Positions 9,560 to 17,780 of a stretch of 64,000 nt of DNA are shown here, piece after piece (position 1 is the stretch's first letter; every line of letters starts with the position of its first letter). The translations under genes were made by a program, and so were the position numbers. The notes under the pieces are model-generated. The model was not told the DNA's origin. It searched no databases and saw only the letters and a list, made by a program, of their open reading frames with translations. Source of the DNA: Terriglobia bacterium (GTDB lineage Bacteria > Acidobacteriota > Terriglobia > Bryobacterales > UBA6623); NCBI GenBank assembly GCA_009841225.1, contig VXMF01000056.1:51125-115124 (forward strand), in the 5' to 3' direction.

Positions 9560-10726
9560 ATGAAGCGGCTGAGAGACGCTCGATATGTCCGCGGTCTCTT
9601 AGTTCCCGGAGAGCGAGTGCGGATGCACTCGCTCGGGGGCGGCCTGATCCTGCGTGTCGGCAAATCCGGCACGGGGTCGTGGGTCCAGCGTATTACCGTC
9701 AACGGCCGCCGCAGGGATATCGGGCTCGGGCCGACCCGCACGGTCTCTCTCGAGCAAGCGCGGGAATGGGCGAATCTCAACAAGTACAGGGTCCTGATCG
9801 GACATCCCGACGCGGTCGTTGGAATCGCTGAGATGCGGTGGCCACGCCCCTCGACCGTGCCCTACTTCGGCGAATTCGCCAGGTCGGTAGTCGAGTCCCG
9901 CCAGGACCTCAAGCGCGATGTGCAGCGCGCGCACTGGATGAGCACGTTCGAGAACCACTGTCGGTTGCTCTATCGCAAGCGAGTTAACGAGATCCGGCGA
10001 CAGGATGTCATCGCCGTGTTTGAGGAGAGAGTGGAAGGCGGCGAGATCCTCTGGACGGCGAAGCCCGCTGCCGCGAAGCTAGCGCTACAGCGTCTAGGCT
10101 ACGTGTTCACGGTCGCAATGGGCCGCGAAATCATTGCCGAGAATCCGGCGGATGAGGCACCCATCCGGGCCGCTTTGCCGCGGATCAGGGGCAACGGCAG
10201 GACCCGACACCACAAGGCAATCCCCCATACCGAGCTGGGCGCGTTTCTCGCCCGGCTGGACCGGTCGAGGACCGCCCATTCCGCGACCCTGTTTCTCGCT
10301 CTGACGGCGGTCAGACGGATGGAGGTTCTGGAGGCGGACTGGAGCGAGGTCGATATGGAGACGCAATCATGGACGATTCCGGCCGGTCGTGCGAAGACCA
10401 ATCGAGACCATGTCGTCCCATTAAGCAGAGCAGCGATCGGCGTTCTCGACCGAGCGCATGCACGGACAAGGGGGGCTGGGCGGATCTTCGCAATATCCCG
10501 AACGGCAGTGCAACGCGTATTCTCGGCTGGCGGCGGGACGGCTCACGGAGTCCGTAGCGCGTTCCGCTCTTGGTGCCAGGACGCGGGCAAGGTCCGCGAA
10601 GTCGCTGAACTGTGCCTCGGGCATCGGATCGGCAGTGCCGTCGAGCAAGCCTATGCGCGGTCGAGCCTGCTTGAACACCGTCGCGAACTCATGAGAGAGT
10701 GGGCCGAGTACCTCGGCCTGCAGTAG
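9560..10726 (+). CDS. Tyrosine recombinase/integrase (phage P4-like)
   Basis: The product has 388 residues. The N-terminal part (LGGGLILRVGKSGTGSWVQR) is the DUF4102-like arm-binding domain of P4-type integrases. The middle part is a SAM-like core-binding domain. The catalytic domain has the full set: Arg252 (TAVRRMEV), His329 and Arg332 (HGVRSAFRSW), His355 (LGHRIGS) and Tyr365 (EQAYARS). It should therefore be an active strand-exchange enzyme. Start ATG 9560 follows GCGAGG at suitable spacing. P4-type integrases usually lie beside a tRNA or other attachment site. None is visible here; the neighbour is instead the 5' boundary of cassette B. No excisionase or other phage gene follows. Confidence 0.9.
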   Translation: MKRLRDARYVRGLLVPGERVRMHSLGGGLILRVGKSGTGSWVQRITVNGRRRDIGLGPTRTVSLEQAREWANLNKYRVLIGHPDAVVGIAEMRWPRPSTVPYFGEFARSVVESRQDLKRDVQRAHWMSTFENHCRLLYRKRVNEIRRQDVIAVFEERVEGGEILWTAKPAAAKLALQRLGYVFTVAMGREIIAENPADEAPIRAALPRIRGNGRTRHHKAIPHTELGAFLARLDRSRTAHSATLFLALTAVRRMEVLEADWSEVDMETQSWTIPAGRAKTNRDHVVPLSRAAIGVLDRAHARTRGAGRIFAISRTAVQRVFSAGGGTAHGVRSAFRSWCQDAGKVREVAELCLGHRIGSAVEQAYARSSLLEHRRELMREWAEYLGLQ

Positions 10727-10921
10727 GCCCTGACCGCATTCGATTCTCAATGCAGTCCATCCGGACCCGTCCGATAGTTCGCTCTGTTCCCCTAGTCTGA
10801 TCGTGACGGAAATGAAGCTCGCCCGTCCAGAACGGCCGCTAGAGCGTGACGTGACCGACCAGAGCGATGCCGGCACGTCGGGATCGCTCAGCAACGTGCG
10901 ACCATTGAAGCTGCTGCCAAG

Positions 10922-11308
10922 ATGTCCGAAACCAAGATCGGCCAATTCCGTGACCTCCTTCAACTCGCCAGCGAACCGCTCCGGCCTGTAATGGAGAGTG
11001 TCCGGACTCTCATTTTCGAAATCGATCCGGGTGCCTGCGAAGTGGTTCGCCTTGGCGAGAAGGCGGCTTCGTACGGTTGCGGACCTCGAAAGATGAGTGA
11101 TGGCTACGCCTACATCATGCCCTTCCGCTCGTGGGTCAACCTCGGCTTTTTCCAAGGCACGAAGCTGATGGATCCGCACGGCTTGCTGGAGGGCACTGGT
11201 GCCAAGCTGCGCCACATAAAGCTCCGTACAGTCGCTGAGACCGAGCAACCGGGCGTTCGAGAACTGGTCGAGGAGGCCTACACCGAACGCAAGGCCGCAT
11301 TGCGCTGA
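10922..11308 (+). CDS. DUF1801 domain protein
   Basis: The 128-residue product is recognisable as DUF1801 (YdhG-like) by the block MSDGYAYIMPFRSWVNLGFF, followed by DPHGLLEGTGAKLRHIKL. Family members are small soluble alpha/beta proteins of unknown biochemical role. The length is typical and no domain is missing. It stands alone, about 195 bp after the integrase gene on the same strand. A weak start (no clear ribosome-binding site) leaves a little doubt about the exact first codon. Confidence 0.8.
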   Translation: MSETKIGQFRDLLQLASEPLRPVMESVRTLIFEIDPGACEVVRLGEKAASYGCGPRKMSDGYAYIMPFRSWVNLGFFQGTKLMDPHGLLEGTGAKLRHIKLRTVAETEQPGVRELVEEAYTERKAALR

Positions 11309-11995
11309 AGCTGTCGGGTGTCCGAAGGAGGGTACGTCCTTCGCCTTGAAGAACTCGCGAGAGCGCTGACGCTCCGGCTAACACCTACTATGTGGTTACA
11401 GGCGCAGGTCGGATCTCAGGGCAACAAGCAGCGAGGTGTAGCAACCACTCCCTAGCTGTGCTGCAATATCAGGTGAACACTGCTGTACAGCAACTGCAGC
11501 TTAGTCCGATTCAGGCTGCGAAGGGCCACCGGTTCCGTCGGTGACTTGCGCAGCACCGTTCGCAGGGTCTTCGTCGGTGTTTGCCGCAACTATGTGCGAT
11601 CAGCACGCGCCCGCCGCTCACGGAAGGGCTGATGCGTTCCGAGATTCAGGCTCGTCCGTTGGGAGCGGATCGCATCGGCGGAGCCAATCGCTGGCTGATG
11701 GTGCAATATATGGGAGCACGAGTGTTCTCCATGGTTCGAGGTAGGCAAGGGATATGACGATTCGTATCGTTCGCCGGCAAGCGCGAACTGGACTTCTCCC
11801 CAGAGGAAACCAGTCCAGGCCTGAGCTTGTCGGCGAGCAGCGGGTCAGCCTCGTGCGAGCAATACCGCATAGCACCCTTCGTCGGACTCTATTGGTCACA
11901 CTAGGCGCGGATGGCGGCAGCCTCGACCGAACGCAAGTCTCGAGCGTCTCGGCCACAGCCGGCTTCCGCGGACAGCAGGTTTCCGGATAGCCGCC
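11309..11995. other. 687-bp intergenic region with a hairpin and a 12-bp palindrome
   Basis: A 7-bp stem (CGAAGGA/TCCTTCG, 11323-11343) lies just after the DUF1801 gene and could be a weak terminator, but it has no T-run. TGCTGTACAGCA at 11481-11492 is a perfect 12-bp palindrome and a possible operator. I see no gene in it. Confidence 0.35.
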
Positions 11996-13264
11996 ATGTT
12001 CCGAACGACAAGGCGAGGCGCAATCCGATCAGCGTTAGGAGGAGTCTTCATGGCACCGTTGACAACAACTACAAGCAAGGCTGCAAGCGACAGTGGCGCG
12101 GACGGCCAGCAAATCGTCCTGGGCATGTCAGCCGCATTCTCGGGCCCTACTAGGGGTCTCGGGATCGAGCTGTACCGAGGGGCCAGCGCGTACTTCGAGC
12201 ACGTCAATAGCAGCGGAGGCGTCCACGGCCGAAAGATCGCACTCAAGACCTATGACGATGGGTACCAGCCGGATCCGTCGGTGCAAAACACGATGACGCT
12301 GATGCTGGAGGACCGGGTGTTCGCCCTGTTCGGCTATGTTGGCACGCCAACGGTGACGCGCGTCCTCCCCATGCTGAAGAAGTTTCAAGATCAGACCGTA
12401 TACCTGTTCTTTCCGTTCACCGGAGCCCAGCCTCAGCGGGAACCGCCCTACTCAGACTTCGCATTTAACCTGCGCGCGTCCTACCGGCAAGAAACTGCTG
12501 GCCTCGTCGACAATTTCGTCTCGATTGGCAGGAAGCGGATCGCGGTGTTCTATCAGGCTGACGCCTACGGTCGTAGCGGCTGGGAAGGCGTCAGAAGGGC
12601 TCTGAGGGAGCACGGGGAAAAGATTGTTTCAGAAGCCACCTATCGCCGGGGCCAGAGGTTCGAAAGTACCATGGGTCGGCAGGTTGAGATTCTAAAGGCT
12701 GCGAATCCCGACGCGGTGATCTGCATCGGGGCCTATGCGGCCTGCGCGGCCTTCCTGCGGGACGCGGTCGACCTCGGACTGCAGGTTCCAGTTGCCAACC
12801 TGTCCTTCGTGGGCAGCGAGAGCCTGTTGCAGCTGATCACCGAATCCCGCCCGGACAGGGACCGCTACACCGACTTGTTGGTCAATTCTCAGGTTGTCCC
12901 CAGCTACGAGGATGCCCGGATTCCGGCTATCCGGGAGTACCGCCAGCTAATGCTGCGGTACAACCCGGATCCTCCGCAAGACCTGCTGGAGCAGGCCTAC
13001 AGCCCTCTTCCCCAGAGCTTTGTCAGCTTGGAGGGTTTCCTCGACGCGAAGATGATGGTGAAGATCCTCGACGTGCTCGGCGAAAACCCCGATCGAACAA
13101 ACCTGGAAAGCGCGGTATTCTCGATCCAAGACTACGACCTCGGAATCGGGGAATTGGTCTCGTTCGCCCCGGACCGCAGGCAAGGCTTGCAGACCGTCTA
13201 CTACACGATCGTCGACGCGGGACGCTTCGTCCCCTTGGACGATTGGAAGCGCAGGTTTGCCTGA
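11996..13264 (+). CDS. ABC-type substrate-binding protein, Leu/Ile/Val-binding family
   Basis: The 422-residue periplasmic binding protein is of the Peripla_BP_6 (LivJ/urea/amide-binding) type. The N-terminus has a twin-arginine-like signal (TTRRGAIRSALGG) followed by IVLGMSAAFSGPTRGLG, the usual first strand of the family. Two-lobed features follow: GGVHGRKIALKTYDDGYQPD, then FALFGYVGTPTVTRV. No permease or ATPase genes accompany it. Instead it overlaps or abuts a Cache-HAMP membrane protein and an MFS transporter. This suggests that it serves as a ligand-presenting subunit for sensing rather than uptake, an arrangement known for binding proteins paired with receptor proteins. The ligand cannot be told from sequence. 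Confidence 0.85.
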   Translation: MFRTTRRGAIRSALGGVFMAPLTTTTSKAASDSGADGQQIVLGMSAAFSGPTRGLGIELYRGASAYFEHVNSSGGVHGRKIALKTYDDGYQPDPSVQNTMTLMLEDRVFALFGYVGTPTVTRVLPMLKKFQDQTVYLFFPFTGAQPQREPPYSDFAFNLRASYRQETAGLVDNFVSIGRKRIAVFYQADAYGRSGWEGVRRALREHGEKIVSEATYRRGQRFESTMGRQVEILKAANPDAVICIGAYAACAAFLRDAVDLGLQVPVANLSFVGSESLLQLITESRPDRDRYTDLLVNSQVVPSYEDARIPAIREYRQLMLRYNPDPPQDLLEQAYSPLPQSFVSLEGFLDAKMMVKILDVLGENPDRTNLESAVFSIQDYDLGIGELVSFAPDRRQGLQTVYYTIVDAGRFVPLDDWKRRFA

Positions 13265-13265
13265 G

Positions 13266-14036
13266 ATGAGCCTCCAGAGACTGTTCCAGAAGACCCTCTT
13301 CGGAATCTTCTTCCTCTTCGGCATGATCGGTGTCGCGACCTCGGTGCTTTGCATCAGGACGGTCGACAGCTATCTGTCGCGGGAGTACGAGGCCAACAGC
13401 AAGGGCATCGCGAAGACAATCGCGGATGCCAGCGTGGACATCATCCTGAACCGCGATCTGTCGGTGCTGCAGTCCCTGATCGACCAGTTCGTCGAAATCC
13501 AAGGCATCAGCTATATCTACATCACCGACGAGACCGGTGAATTCCTTGCCCACACGTTCGTTCCCGGAGTCCCGGAGGAAATCAGGATCGGCTACACGGG
13601 AAGCACCGAGACGGTGGAACGGAGGCTGCCCGGAATCGGGGACTTTGTAGAGGTAAGCAGCCCGATCTTGGCGGGAATCTCTGGGAACGTGCACGTGGGC
13701 ATGGACATGGGTCTCCTGTCGCTGAGGATTCAGGGTGCGATCGGCCAGCAGGTGTACCTGATCACGTCGATTTTCGTCGGCGGCGTATTCGCTGCCATCT
13801 GGCTCATGGGACTGGCGGCGAAACCGATAGCGCAGCTTCTCTCCTACGCCGTCAAGCTGGCGGGCGGTCGAGCCGACGGCGACGATCGCAGCGAGAAGTT
13901 GCTGGCGCGAGACGACGAAGTCGGGCATCTCGCCAGGCTCTTCCTGTATTTCTCGGAAGCTAAGGATCCGAACAGGATCGAGCGAGCGACTGCCGCTGGG
14001 CCAGATCCTGACATGTCTGGAGCGCTTGGCGGATGA
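13266..14036 (+). CDS. Membrane sensor with extracytoplasmic Cache-like domain and HAMP, no output domain
   Basis: From ATG 13266 the product has 256 residues. It has membrane helix 1 (residues about 11-32), a periplasmic sensor region (about 33-165, including ISYIYITDETGEFLAHTF, the pattern of a single Cache domain), membrane helix 2 (VYLITSIFVGGVFAAIWLMGL) and a HAMP-type linker (PIAQLLSYAVKLAGG...RDDEVGHLARLF). It ends about 25 residues after HAMP, with no kinase, cyclase, GGDEF or phosphatase domain. The gene follows the binding protein directly and overlaps the MFS gene by 4 bp (ATGA), so all three are probably co-translated. It may signal through another protein, for example the REC-PP2C phosphatase at 47.4 kb, or simply be a truncated sensor. 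Confidence 0.8.
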   Translation: MSLQRLFQKTLFGIFFLFGMIGVATSVLCIRTVDSYLSREYEANSKGIAKTIADASVDIILNRDLSVLQSLIDQFVEIQGISYIYITDETGEFLAHTFVPGVPEEIRIGYTGSTETVERRLPGIGDFVEVSSPILAGISGNVHVGMDMGLLSLRIQGAIGQQVYLITSIFVGGVFAAIWLMGLAAKPIAQLLSYAVKLAGGRADGDDRSEKLLARDDEVGHLARLFLYFSEAKDPNRIERATAAGPDPDMSGALGG

Positions 14037-15361
14037 GCCTTGCCGGAGCGATCGGACGGCGTCATGTGATCGTCGTCGTATGCACGCTTCTGCAGCTCTG
14101 TTTGGGGACAGTCTATGCCTGGAGCTTCTTTCAGTCGCTCCTGGTCAGTCAACTCGGCTGGACCTACATCCAGACGGCCTATGCCTTCAGCATCACGATT
14201 TTCTCGCTAGGCATCGCAGCGGCTTGGGCTGGCCGGGCTCTGCCACGGTTCGGGCCCCGCAAGCTCGCCACCTTGGGCAGCGCGATGTTCGCCGCTGGCT
14301 ATGTCGCGGCAGGTACCGCACTAGAGATCGAGTCAATGGCTCTGTTCTATCTCGGATACGGCTGCGTCGGCGGTGCGGGGATCGGACTGGGATATGTGAC
14401 CCCGGTGGCGACTGCGGCCAAGTGGTTTCCAGAACGCAAGGGGCTGGTGACTGGCATAGTCATCATGGGTTTCGGGCTCGGCGCGTCGCTGCTCAGCAAA
14501 GGCCTTGCCCCGTATCTGGTCACGCTGACAGATGGGGACCTAGCACTCGTGTTTACTGGGCTGGGGATTATTTTCGGCTGCATCTTGATCCCCAGCAGCC
14601 TACTTCTGACCGATCCCCCGAAAAAGCAAGAGCCGCCGGTACCCGCGAAGGCAATCGCAACCGATGCCGGCCAATCCAGTGATTCCGACTCGATTGCGGC
14701 CAGCCTGTACTCCTCGAAGTTCTTGATCATGTGGCTGGTCTTCTTTTTCAACATCTCCGCCGGAATCTCGGTGATCAGCGTGCAATCCCAGTTATTCCAA
14801 GATGTCTGGAGGCTCGGCGAGCCCTTGGCGGAACCAGAAGCCCTCGCCCAGTACGGAGCGACATTGATCGCCGTTAGCTCCTTGTTCAACGGCGTGGGCA
14901 GGCTGTTCTGGGCATCTCTGTCGGACCGTTTCGGACGCACTCGAGTGTTCCGGATTCTGCTTGCGAGCCAAATGGTGGTTTTCGGCGTGCTGATGTCAGA
15001 GAGAGATCCGTGGATATTCGCGGCGCTTGTTTGCTATATCCTGCTGTGCTTCGGCGGCGGTTTCGCGACCATGCCATCCTTCGTCTCGGATGTCTTCGGG
15101 TCCAAACGGATGTCAGCGATCTATGGGACGATCCTAACAGCCTGGTCGGCGGCCGGCATATTCGGCCCGCTGTACATGGGTTATCTGCGGGACCAGTACC
15201 CGGACCGCTTTGTCATCTACTGCTTCTTGGTCGGGGTCTTGATCCTCGGAATGGGCTACGTGTTCTCGTACCTGTTGAATGACGAGCGCATCCGCACGCA
15301 CCCACCGACCCTTGAGGGGACGCTTCGCCAGTTTGGTATTCCCCGGCTGCGGAAGCCGTAG
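14033..15361 (+). CDS. MFS transporter, oxalate/formate antiporter (OxlT-like) family
   Basis: The 442-residue protein has twelve hydrophobic segments. The start (RHVIVVVCTLLQLCLGTVYAWSFF) and PRFGPRKLATLGSAMFAAGY are characteristic of the OFA subfamily of the major facilitator superfamily, which moves small carboxylates such as oxalate, formate or lactate. A hydrophilic central loop (KKQEPPVPAKAIATDAGQ) separates the two six-helix halves. It is the third gene of the operon with the binding protein and the Cache-HAMP sensor, overlapping the latter by 4 bp. Context suggests that the transported compound, or a related one, is also what the sensor pair detects. Confidence 0.85.
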   Translation: MSLAGAIGRRHVIVVVCTLLQLCLGTVYAWSFFQSLLVSQLGWTYIQTAYAFSITIFSLGIAAAWAGRALPRFGPRKLATLGSAMFAAGYVAAGTALEIESMALFYLGYGCVGGAGIGLGYVTPVATAAKWFPERKGLVTGIVIMGFGLGASLLSKGLAPYLVTLTDGDLALVFTGLGIIFGCILIPSSLLLTDPPKKQEPPVPAKAIATDAGQSSDSDSIAASLYSSKFLIMWLVFFFNISAGISVISVQSQLFQDVWRLGEPLAEPEALAQYGATLIAVSSLFNGVGRLFWASLSDRFGRTRVFRILLASQMVVFGVLMSERDPWIFAALVCYILLCFGGGFATMPSFVSDVFGSKRMSAIYGTILTAWSAAGIFGPLYMGYLRDQYPDRFVIYCFLVGVLILGMGYVFSYLLNDERIRTHPPTLEGTLRQFGIPRLRKP

Positions 15362-15481
15362 TAGTCCTGCTGCCCGTCGCGATCTACGGCGGCAAGTCCG
15401 CTTGGTCGGCGCTGCAGGAAGTGCACGGGTTGATCGACCCGACGCTGCCGCTGTCAAAGACCTTTGCCACGGAGACCTGTC

Positions 15482-15871
15482 CTATCGGACTATGACAACT
15501 TCGGCAGCTGTCTCGATCGGCACGTCTGCCCAAGCCCGGTCAGTGGTGAGGATGGGCGCGCCTTCAGCTATGCCCAGAGCAAGGCAGGCCCGGTCTCCGA
15601 GCGATAGTCCTAGAGGCCGCGTTACTTCGCGGCGGGCCCCTGCCATGAGCGCTTGCTCTGTGTCAAATCCTCGGACTTCCAAGCTGAGGCCTGACAGGAT
15701 TTCGAGCACCTCTTGGCTGTCAATCCCGCGGTCGCAAAGTATTGCGGCGACCTCCGAGAAATTGACGGAGGATACTACTACTTGTGCGAAGTACGGCTCG
15801 ACCATGACAGAGCCCGGCTCGCGATACAGCACGGCGAGCAGGGCCGAGGCATCGAGCACTGCCCTAGGCAT
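15482..15871 (-). CDS. vapC: PIN-domain ribonuclease toxin (VapC)
   Basis: The 129-residue PIN protein has the acidic active-site residues in order: LDASALLAVL (Asp6), NFSEVAAIL (Glu), LSLGDRACLALG (Asp) and ILTTDRAW (Asp). It should cleave RNA when free of antitoxin. It overlaps the upstream antitoxin gene by 8 bp, as is usual for vapBC pairs. It is one of the few toxins in this window with no visible damage. Confidence 0.88.
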   Translation of the reverse strand: MPRAVLDASALLAVLYREPGSVMVEPYFAQVVVSSVNFSEVAAILCDRGIDSQEVLEILSGLSLEVRGFDTEQALMAGARREVTRPLGLSLGDRACLALGIAEGAPILTTDRAWADVPIETAAEVVIVR

Positions 15872-16214
15872 CGCCCGATTCCCTACGAGCCTCTGCCCGC
15901 CGGTCTTCGATCAATTCGTCCGAAGCCAGCTTGCCGCCTGGCTGAGCGATTCGCGCAATCCGGTCCTGCGTTTTCCTCAACTCCCGCATTCTCGTCGTGA
16001 GGGTCACGTGGTCCCCACGCGGATCGAAGAACACCTCCGTGCGCTGGCCGGCAATGCCAAGCACCGCTCGAAGTGCAGCCGGGATCACGACTCTGCCATC
16101 TTCTGCCACTGTCGCGCTGAATTGCTGTCGGCGCTTCCTGTTTCGGGCTTCGAACACCGTTACTGAACTACGTGAGGAGACCTGGGCTGCGACCCCTTTG
16201 TTCCGAGGTGTCAT
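15864..16214 (-). CDS. vapB: AbrB/SpoVT-type antitoxin of the VapBC pair
   Basis: The AbrB-fold DNA-binding block is clear (FSATVAEDGRVVIPAALRAVLGI), followed by a hydrophilic tail that would bind the toxin. The family's antitoxins repress their own operon and neutralise VapC. The first 25 residues of the ORF (up to FEARNRKRR) lie inside a 62-bp sequence that recurs at 17.45 kb. The true start is therefore probably further in, for example the GTG reading VFEARNRK. The ORF-track start at 16214 is uncertain. Confidence 0.82.
   Translation of the reverse strand: MTPRNKGVAAQVSSRSSVTVFEARNRKRRQQFSATVAEDGRVVIPAALRAVLGIAGQRTEVFFDPRGDHVTLTTRMRELRKTQDRIARIAQPGGKLASDELIEDRRAEARRESGDA
16134..16196. repeat. 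Copy 1 of a roughly 62-bp direct repeat
   Basis: The sequence from CTTCCTGTTTCGGGCTTCG to GCTGCGACCC recurs at 17455-17516 with only a handful of differences. It covers the 5' end of vapB on the minus strand. Both copies sit at the upstream edge of toxin-antitoxin genes and bracket the intervening minus-strand cluster. Confidence 0.8.
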
Positions 16215-16319
16215 AACGCGCGACAGGGGCGATGATTGGACAGGTTCGGGGAGTACCCGGCGGCCGCTCGGCCCGATTTCCCTCCAAATCCCGCAGCACC
16301 AGCGCCGCGAGTGCGCAGC

Positions 16320-16679
16320 TCAGCCGTCCGGTAGGGCTTGCCCACCACCGTTTCGCAGGAAGCGCTCCACAGACTCGACGAGCTTGGGGAATTCGATCTC
16401 GATGGCAGTCCAGACAATGTCCCTGCTCATCTCATGATAGGCGTGAACCAAGCGGTTCCGCGTCGCCGAAACTGCAGCCCAAGGCACCTACGGCATCAAT
16501 CTGCATGTGTCCGGAGTGAGCCGGCTAGCCGCCTCACCAACAACCTCCACCCGCTTGACCTGGGCGAGGAAGAAATTCTCGTCGGTATCGAAATCCGCTC
16601 GAGTGCGCCCGGCAGCCTCCTTCATCGCTGCCCGAGCCCAATCAAGGATGTCCAGCAGCCGGGCTCTGTCCTTCGACAT
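16320..16679 (-). pseudogene. HEPN-domain toxin gene interrupted by an in-frame TAG
   Basis: The first 63 codons (MSKDRARLLDILDWARAAM...) encode the N-terminal half of a HepT-like (DUF86) HEPN ribonuclease. An amber codon at 16488-16490 ends the ORF. The same frame then continues for 55 codons: VPWAAVSATRNRLVHAYHEM... carrying the catalytic Rx4H motif (RNRLVH) and DIVW, to a TGA at 16320. Only the nonsense codon separates the halves; there is no frameshift. The gene overlaps the MNT antitoxin gene by 38 bp. The full toxin would not be made unless the stop is suppressed. Reinitiation at the GTG directly after the stop would give the catalytic half. Confidence 0.82.
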
Positions 16680-16971
16680 ACTGCACCTCGGCCGAGTCCA
16701 GCACCGATTGTCGGAAATGGCGGCTCAGTTCCTCCGCCACCTTGAGGTCCACCTTGCGCCCGCCAAACAGAGCCGGCAGGCTCATCTCCATGCCTGCATA
16801 CGCGAAAAGCCCCGGGATGCGGTCGGGAGAAAACTCCACCAGCACGTCGATGTCGCTGTCGGGCCGGAAATCGTCCCGCAGTGCCGAGCCGAACACAGAC
16901 AGCTTGGCGATCCCGTTGGTCCGGCAGAACTCCGCCAGCTTCTCCCGGTCGACAGAGACTCGAGCGTTCAT
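16642..16971 (-). CDS. mntA: Minimal nucleotidyltransferase antitoxin (MNT)
   Basis: The 109-residue product has the nucleotidyltransferase signature GSALRDDFRPDSDIDVLVEF (Gly-Ser followed by two Asp). In MntA-HepT systems this enzyme neutralises the HEPN toxin by AMPylating a tyrosine near its active site. Here the toxin gene next to it is broken by a stop codon, but the antitoxin is intact, with both catalytic Asp present. The C-terminal 20 residues overlap the start of the HEPN gene. Confidence 0.88.
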   Translation of the reverse strand: MNARVSVDREKLAEFCRTNGIAKLSVFGSALRDDFRPDSDIDVLVEFSPDRIPGLFAYAGMEMSLPALFGGRKVDLKVAEELSRHFRQSVLDSAEVQYVEGQSPAAGHP

Positions 16972-16986
16972 GGCCGTTTCCCCATT

Positions 16987-17223
16987 CTACCGTGGCAGTG
17001 CCGGTTCCAACGATTGCGCGACGCGCGAGCCTGAGGAAATGCAACGGACATTCGTCCCGCCATAGAACCCGTACAGGCGGCCTCGCCGGTAAGCCACCCG
17101 GAGCCAGCGAGAGCAGAGCAGCACCTCAACACAGTACAATTCTCCGACACCAATGGCACGCTCCGCCGGACCAGAGAGAAGCCGGAGGTGCGAGGTTACC
17201 GGCTCAGCGTCGACTTGAAACAC
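16987..17223 (-). CDS. Small hypothetical protein upstream of MNT
   Basis: The ORF has 78 codons. The segment LYCVEVLLCSRWLRVAYRRG...YGFYGG, with alternating hydrophobic residues, looks like a small beta-barrel (a vague resemblance to DUF5348-type proteins). It overlaps the upstream hypothetical ORF and ends 15 bp before the MNT gene, so it could belong to the same minus-strand transcript. No firm family is recognised. Confidence 0.3.
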   Translation of the reverse strand: MFQVDAEPVTSHLRLLSGPAERAIGVGELYCVEVLLCSRWLRVAYRRGRLYGFYGGTNVRCISSGSRVAQSLEPALPR

Positions 17224-17414
17224 GAGCCGACGGAGGAACCCGCCGCAGCGGAGGGTGCACCGCCGGCCGGATCCGGCTTGCGTCGCCAGCAGTCTATTCG
17301 CTCGCCATTCTTGTAAATCTCGATGCCGGAACGTCGAGACTCGTCCTTGTCGAAGCCATAGCAGATCCAGCGGCCCTGCCGCTGGCTGGCGACATCCGGG
17401 CCCTCCTCGCGCAA
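17196..17414 (-). CDS. Small hypothetical protein, possible first gene of the minus-strand TA cluster
   Basis: The ORF has 72 codons. The core GRWICYGFDKDESRRSGIEIYKNGERIDCW reads like folded protein rather than a shadow frame, and the frame is open upstream into the 62-bp repeat. The start is uncertain. No family is recognised. It may be a remnant. Confidence 0.3.
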   Translation of the reverse strand: MREEGPDVASQRQGRWICYGFDKDESRRSGIEIYKNGERIDCWRRKPDPAGGAPSAAAGSSVGSCFKSTLSR

Positions 17415-17454
17415 GCCGTCGATGCGGACGTCAACCTGCGGACCATGCTTCTTG

Positions 17455-17516
17455 CTTCCTGTTTCTGGCTTCGAACACCGTTACTGAACTACGTGAAGGA
17501 GCCTTGGCCGCGACCC
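17455..17516. repeat. Copy 2 of the roughly 62-bp direct repeat
   Basis: This is nearly identical to 16134-16196 (one mismatch in the first 40 bases, several in the last 20). It lies 25 bp upstream of the ribbon-helix-helix antitoxin gene on the plus strand. Confidence 0.8.
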
Positions 17517-17540
17517 ACGAAGTCTGGTAGAACGTATGGC

Positions 17541-17771
17541 ATGCAGAAAACGACCGTGTATCTGCCAGCCGAACTCAAGACTGCGCTGCGATGCATGGCC
17601 CGTGACATCGGGACCTCGGAAGCGGAGTTGATCCGCCAGGCAGTCGGGGAGAAGGTGCTGCTGCGACATCCTCGTCCCCGACCGCGCATTCCGCTTACCG
17701 GTCGCGGGCTTGGGGATCCTGAAGCCGCGGATCGCGTCGACGAGTTGCTCGCTAGATTTGGGCGCCACTGA
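17541..17771 (+). CDS. Ribbon-helix-helix (CopG-like) antitoxin
   Basis: The product has 76 residues from ATG 17541 (the long ORF-track frame starting at 16881 is spurious upstream). KTTVYLPAELKTALRCMA is the RHH DNA-contacting strand, followed by GTSEAELIRQAVGEKV. The proline-rich tail would bind the toxin. The partner PIN toxin gene follows after 9 bp but is truncated after 14 codons, leaving this antitoxin without its toxin. Confidence 0.8.
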   Translation: MQKTTVYLPAELKTALRCMARDIGTSEAELIRQAVGEKVLLRHPRPRPRIPLTGRGLGDPEAADRVDELLARFGRH

Positions 17772-17780
17772 TCGACGGTC

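Noticed and set aside
10421-11248. Minus-strand 275-codon ORF across the integrase end and DUF1801 gene
   Set aside because: It is a shadow of two supported plus-strand genes.
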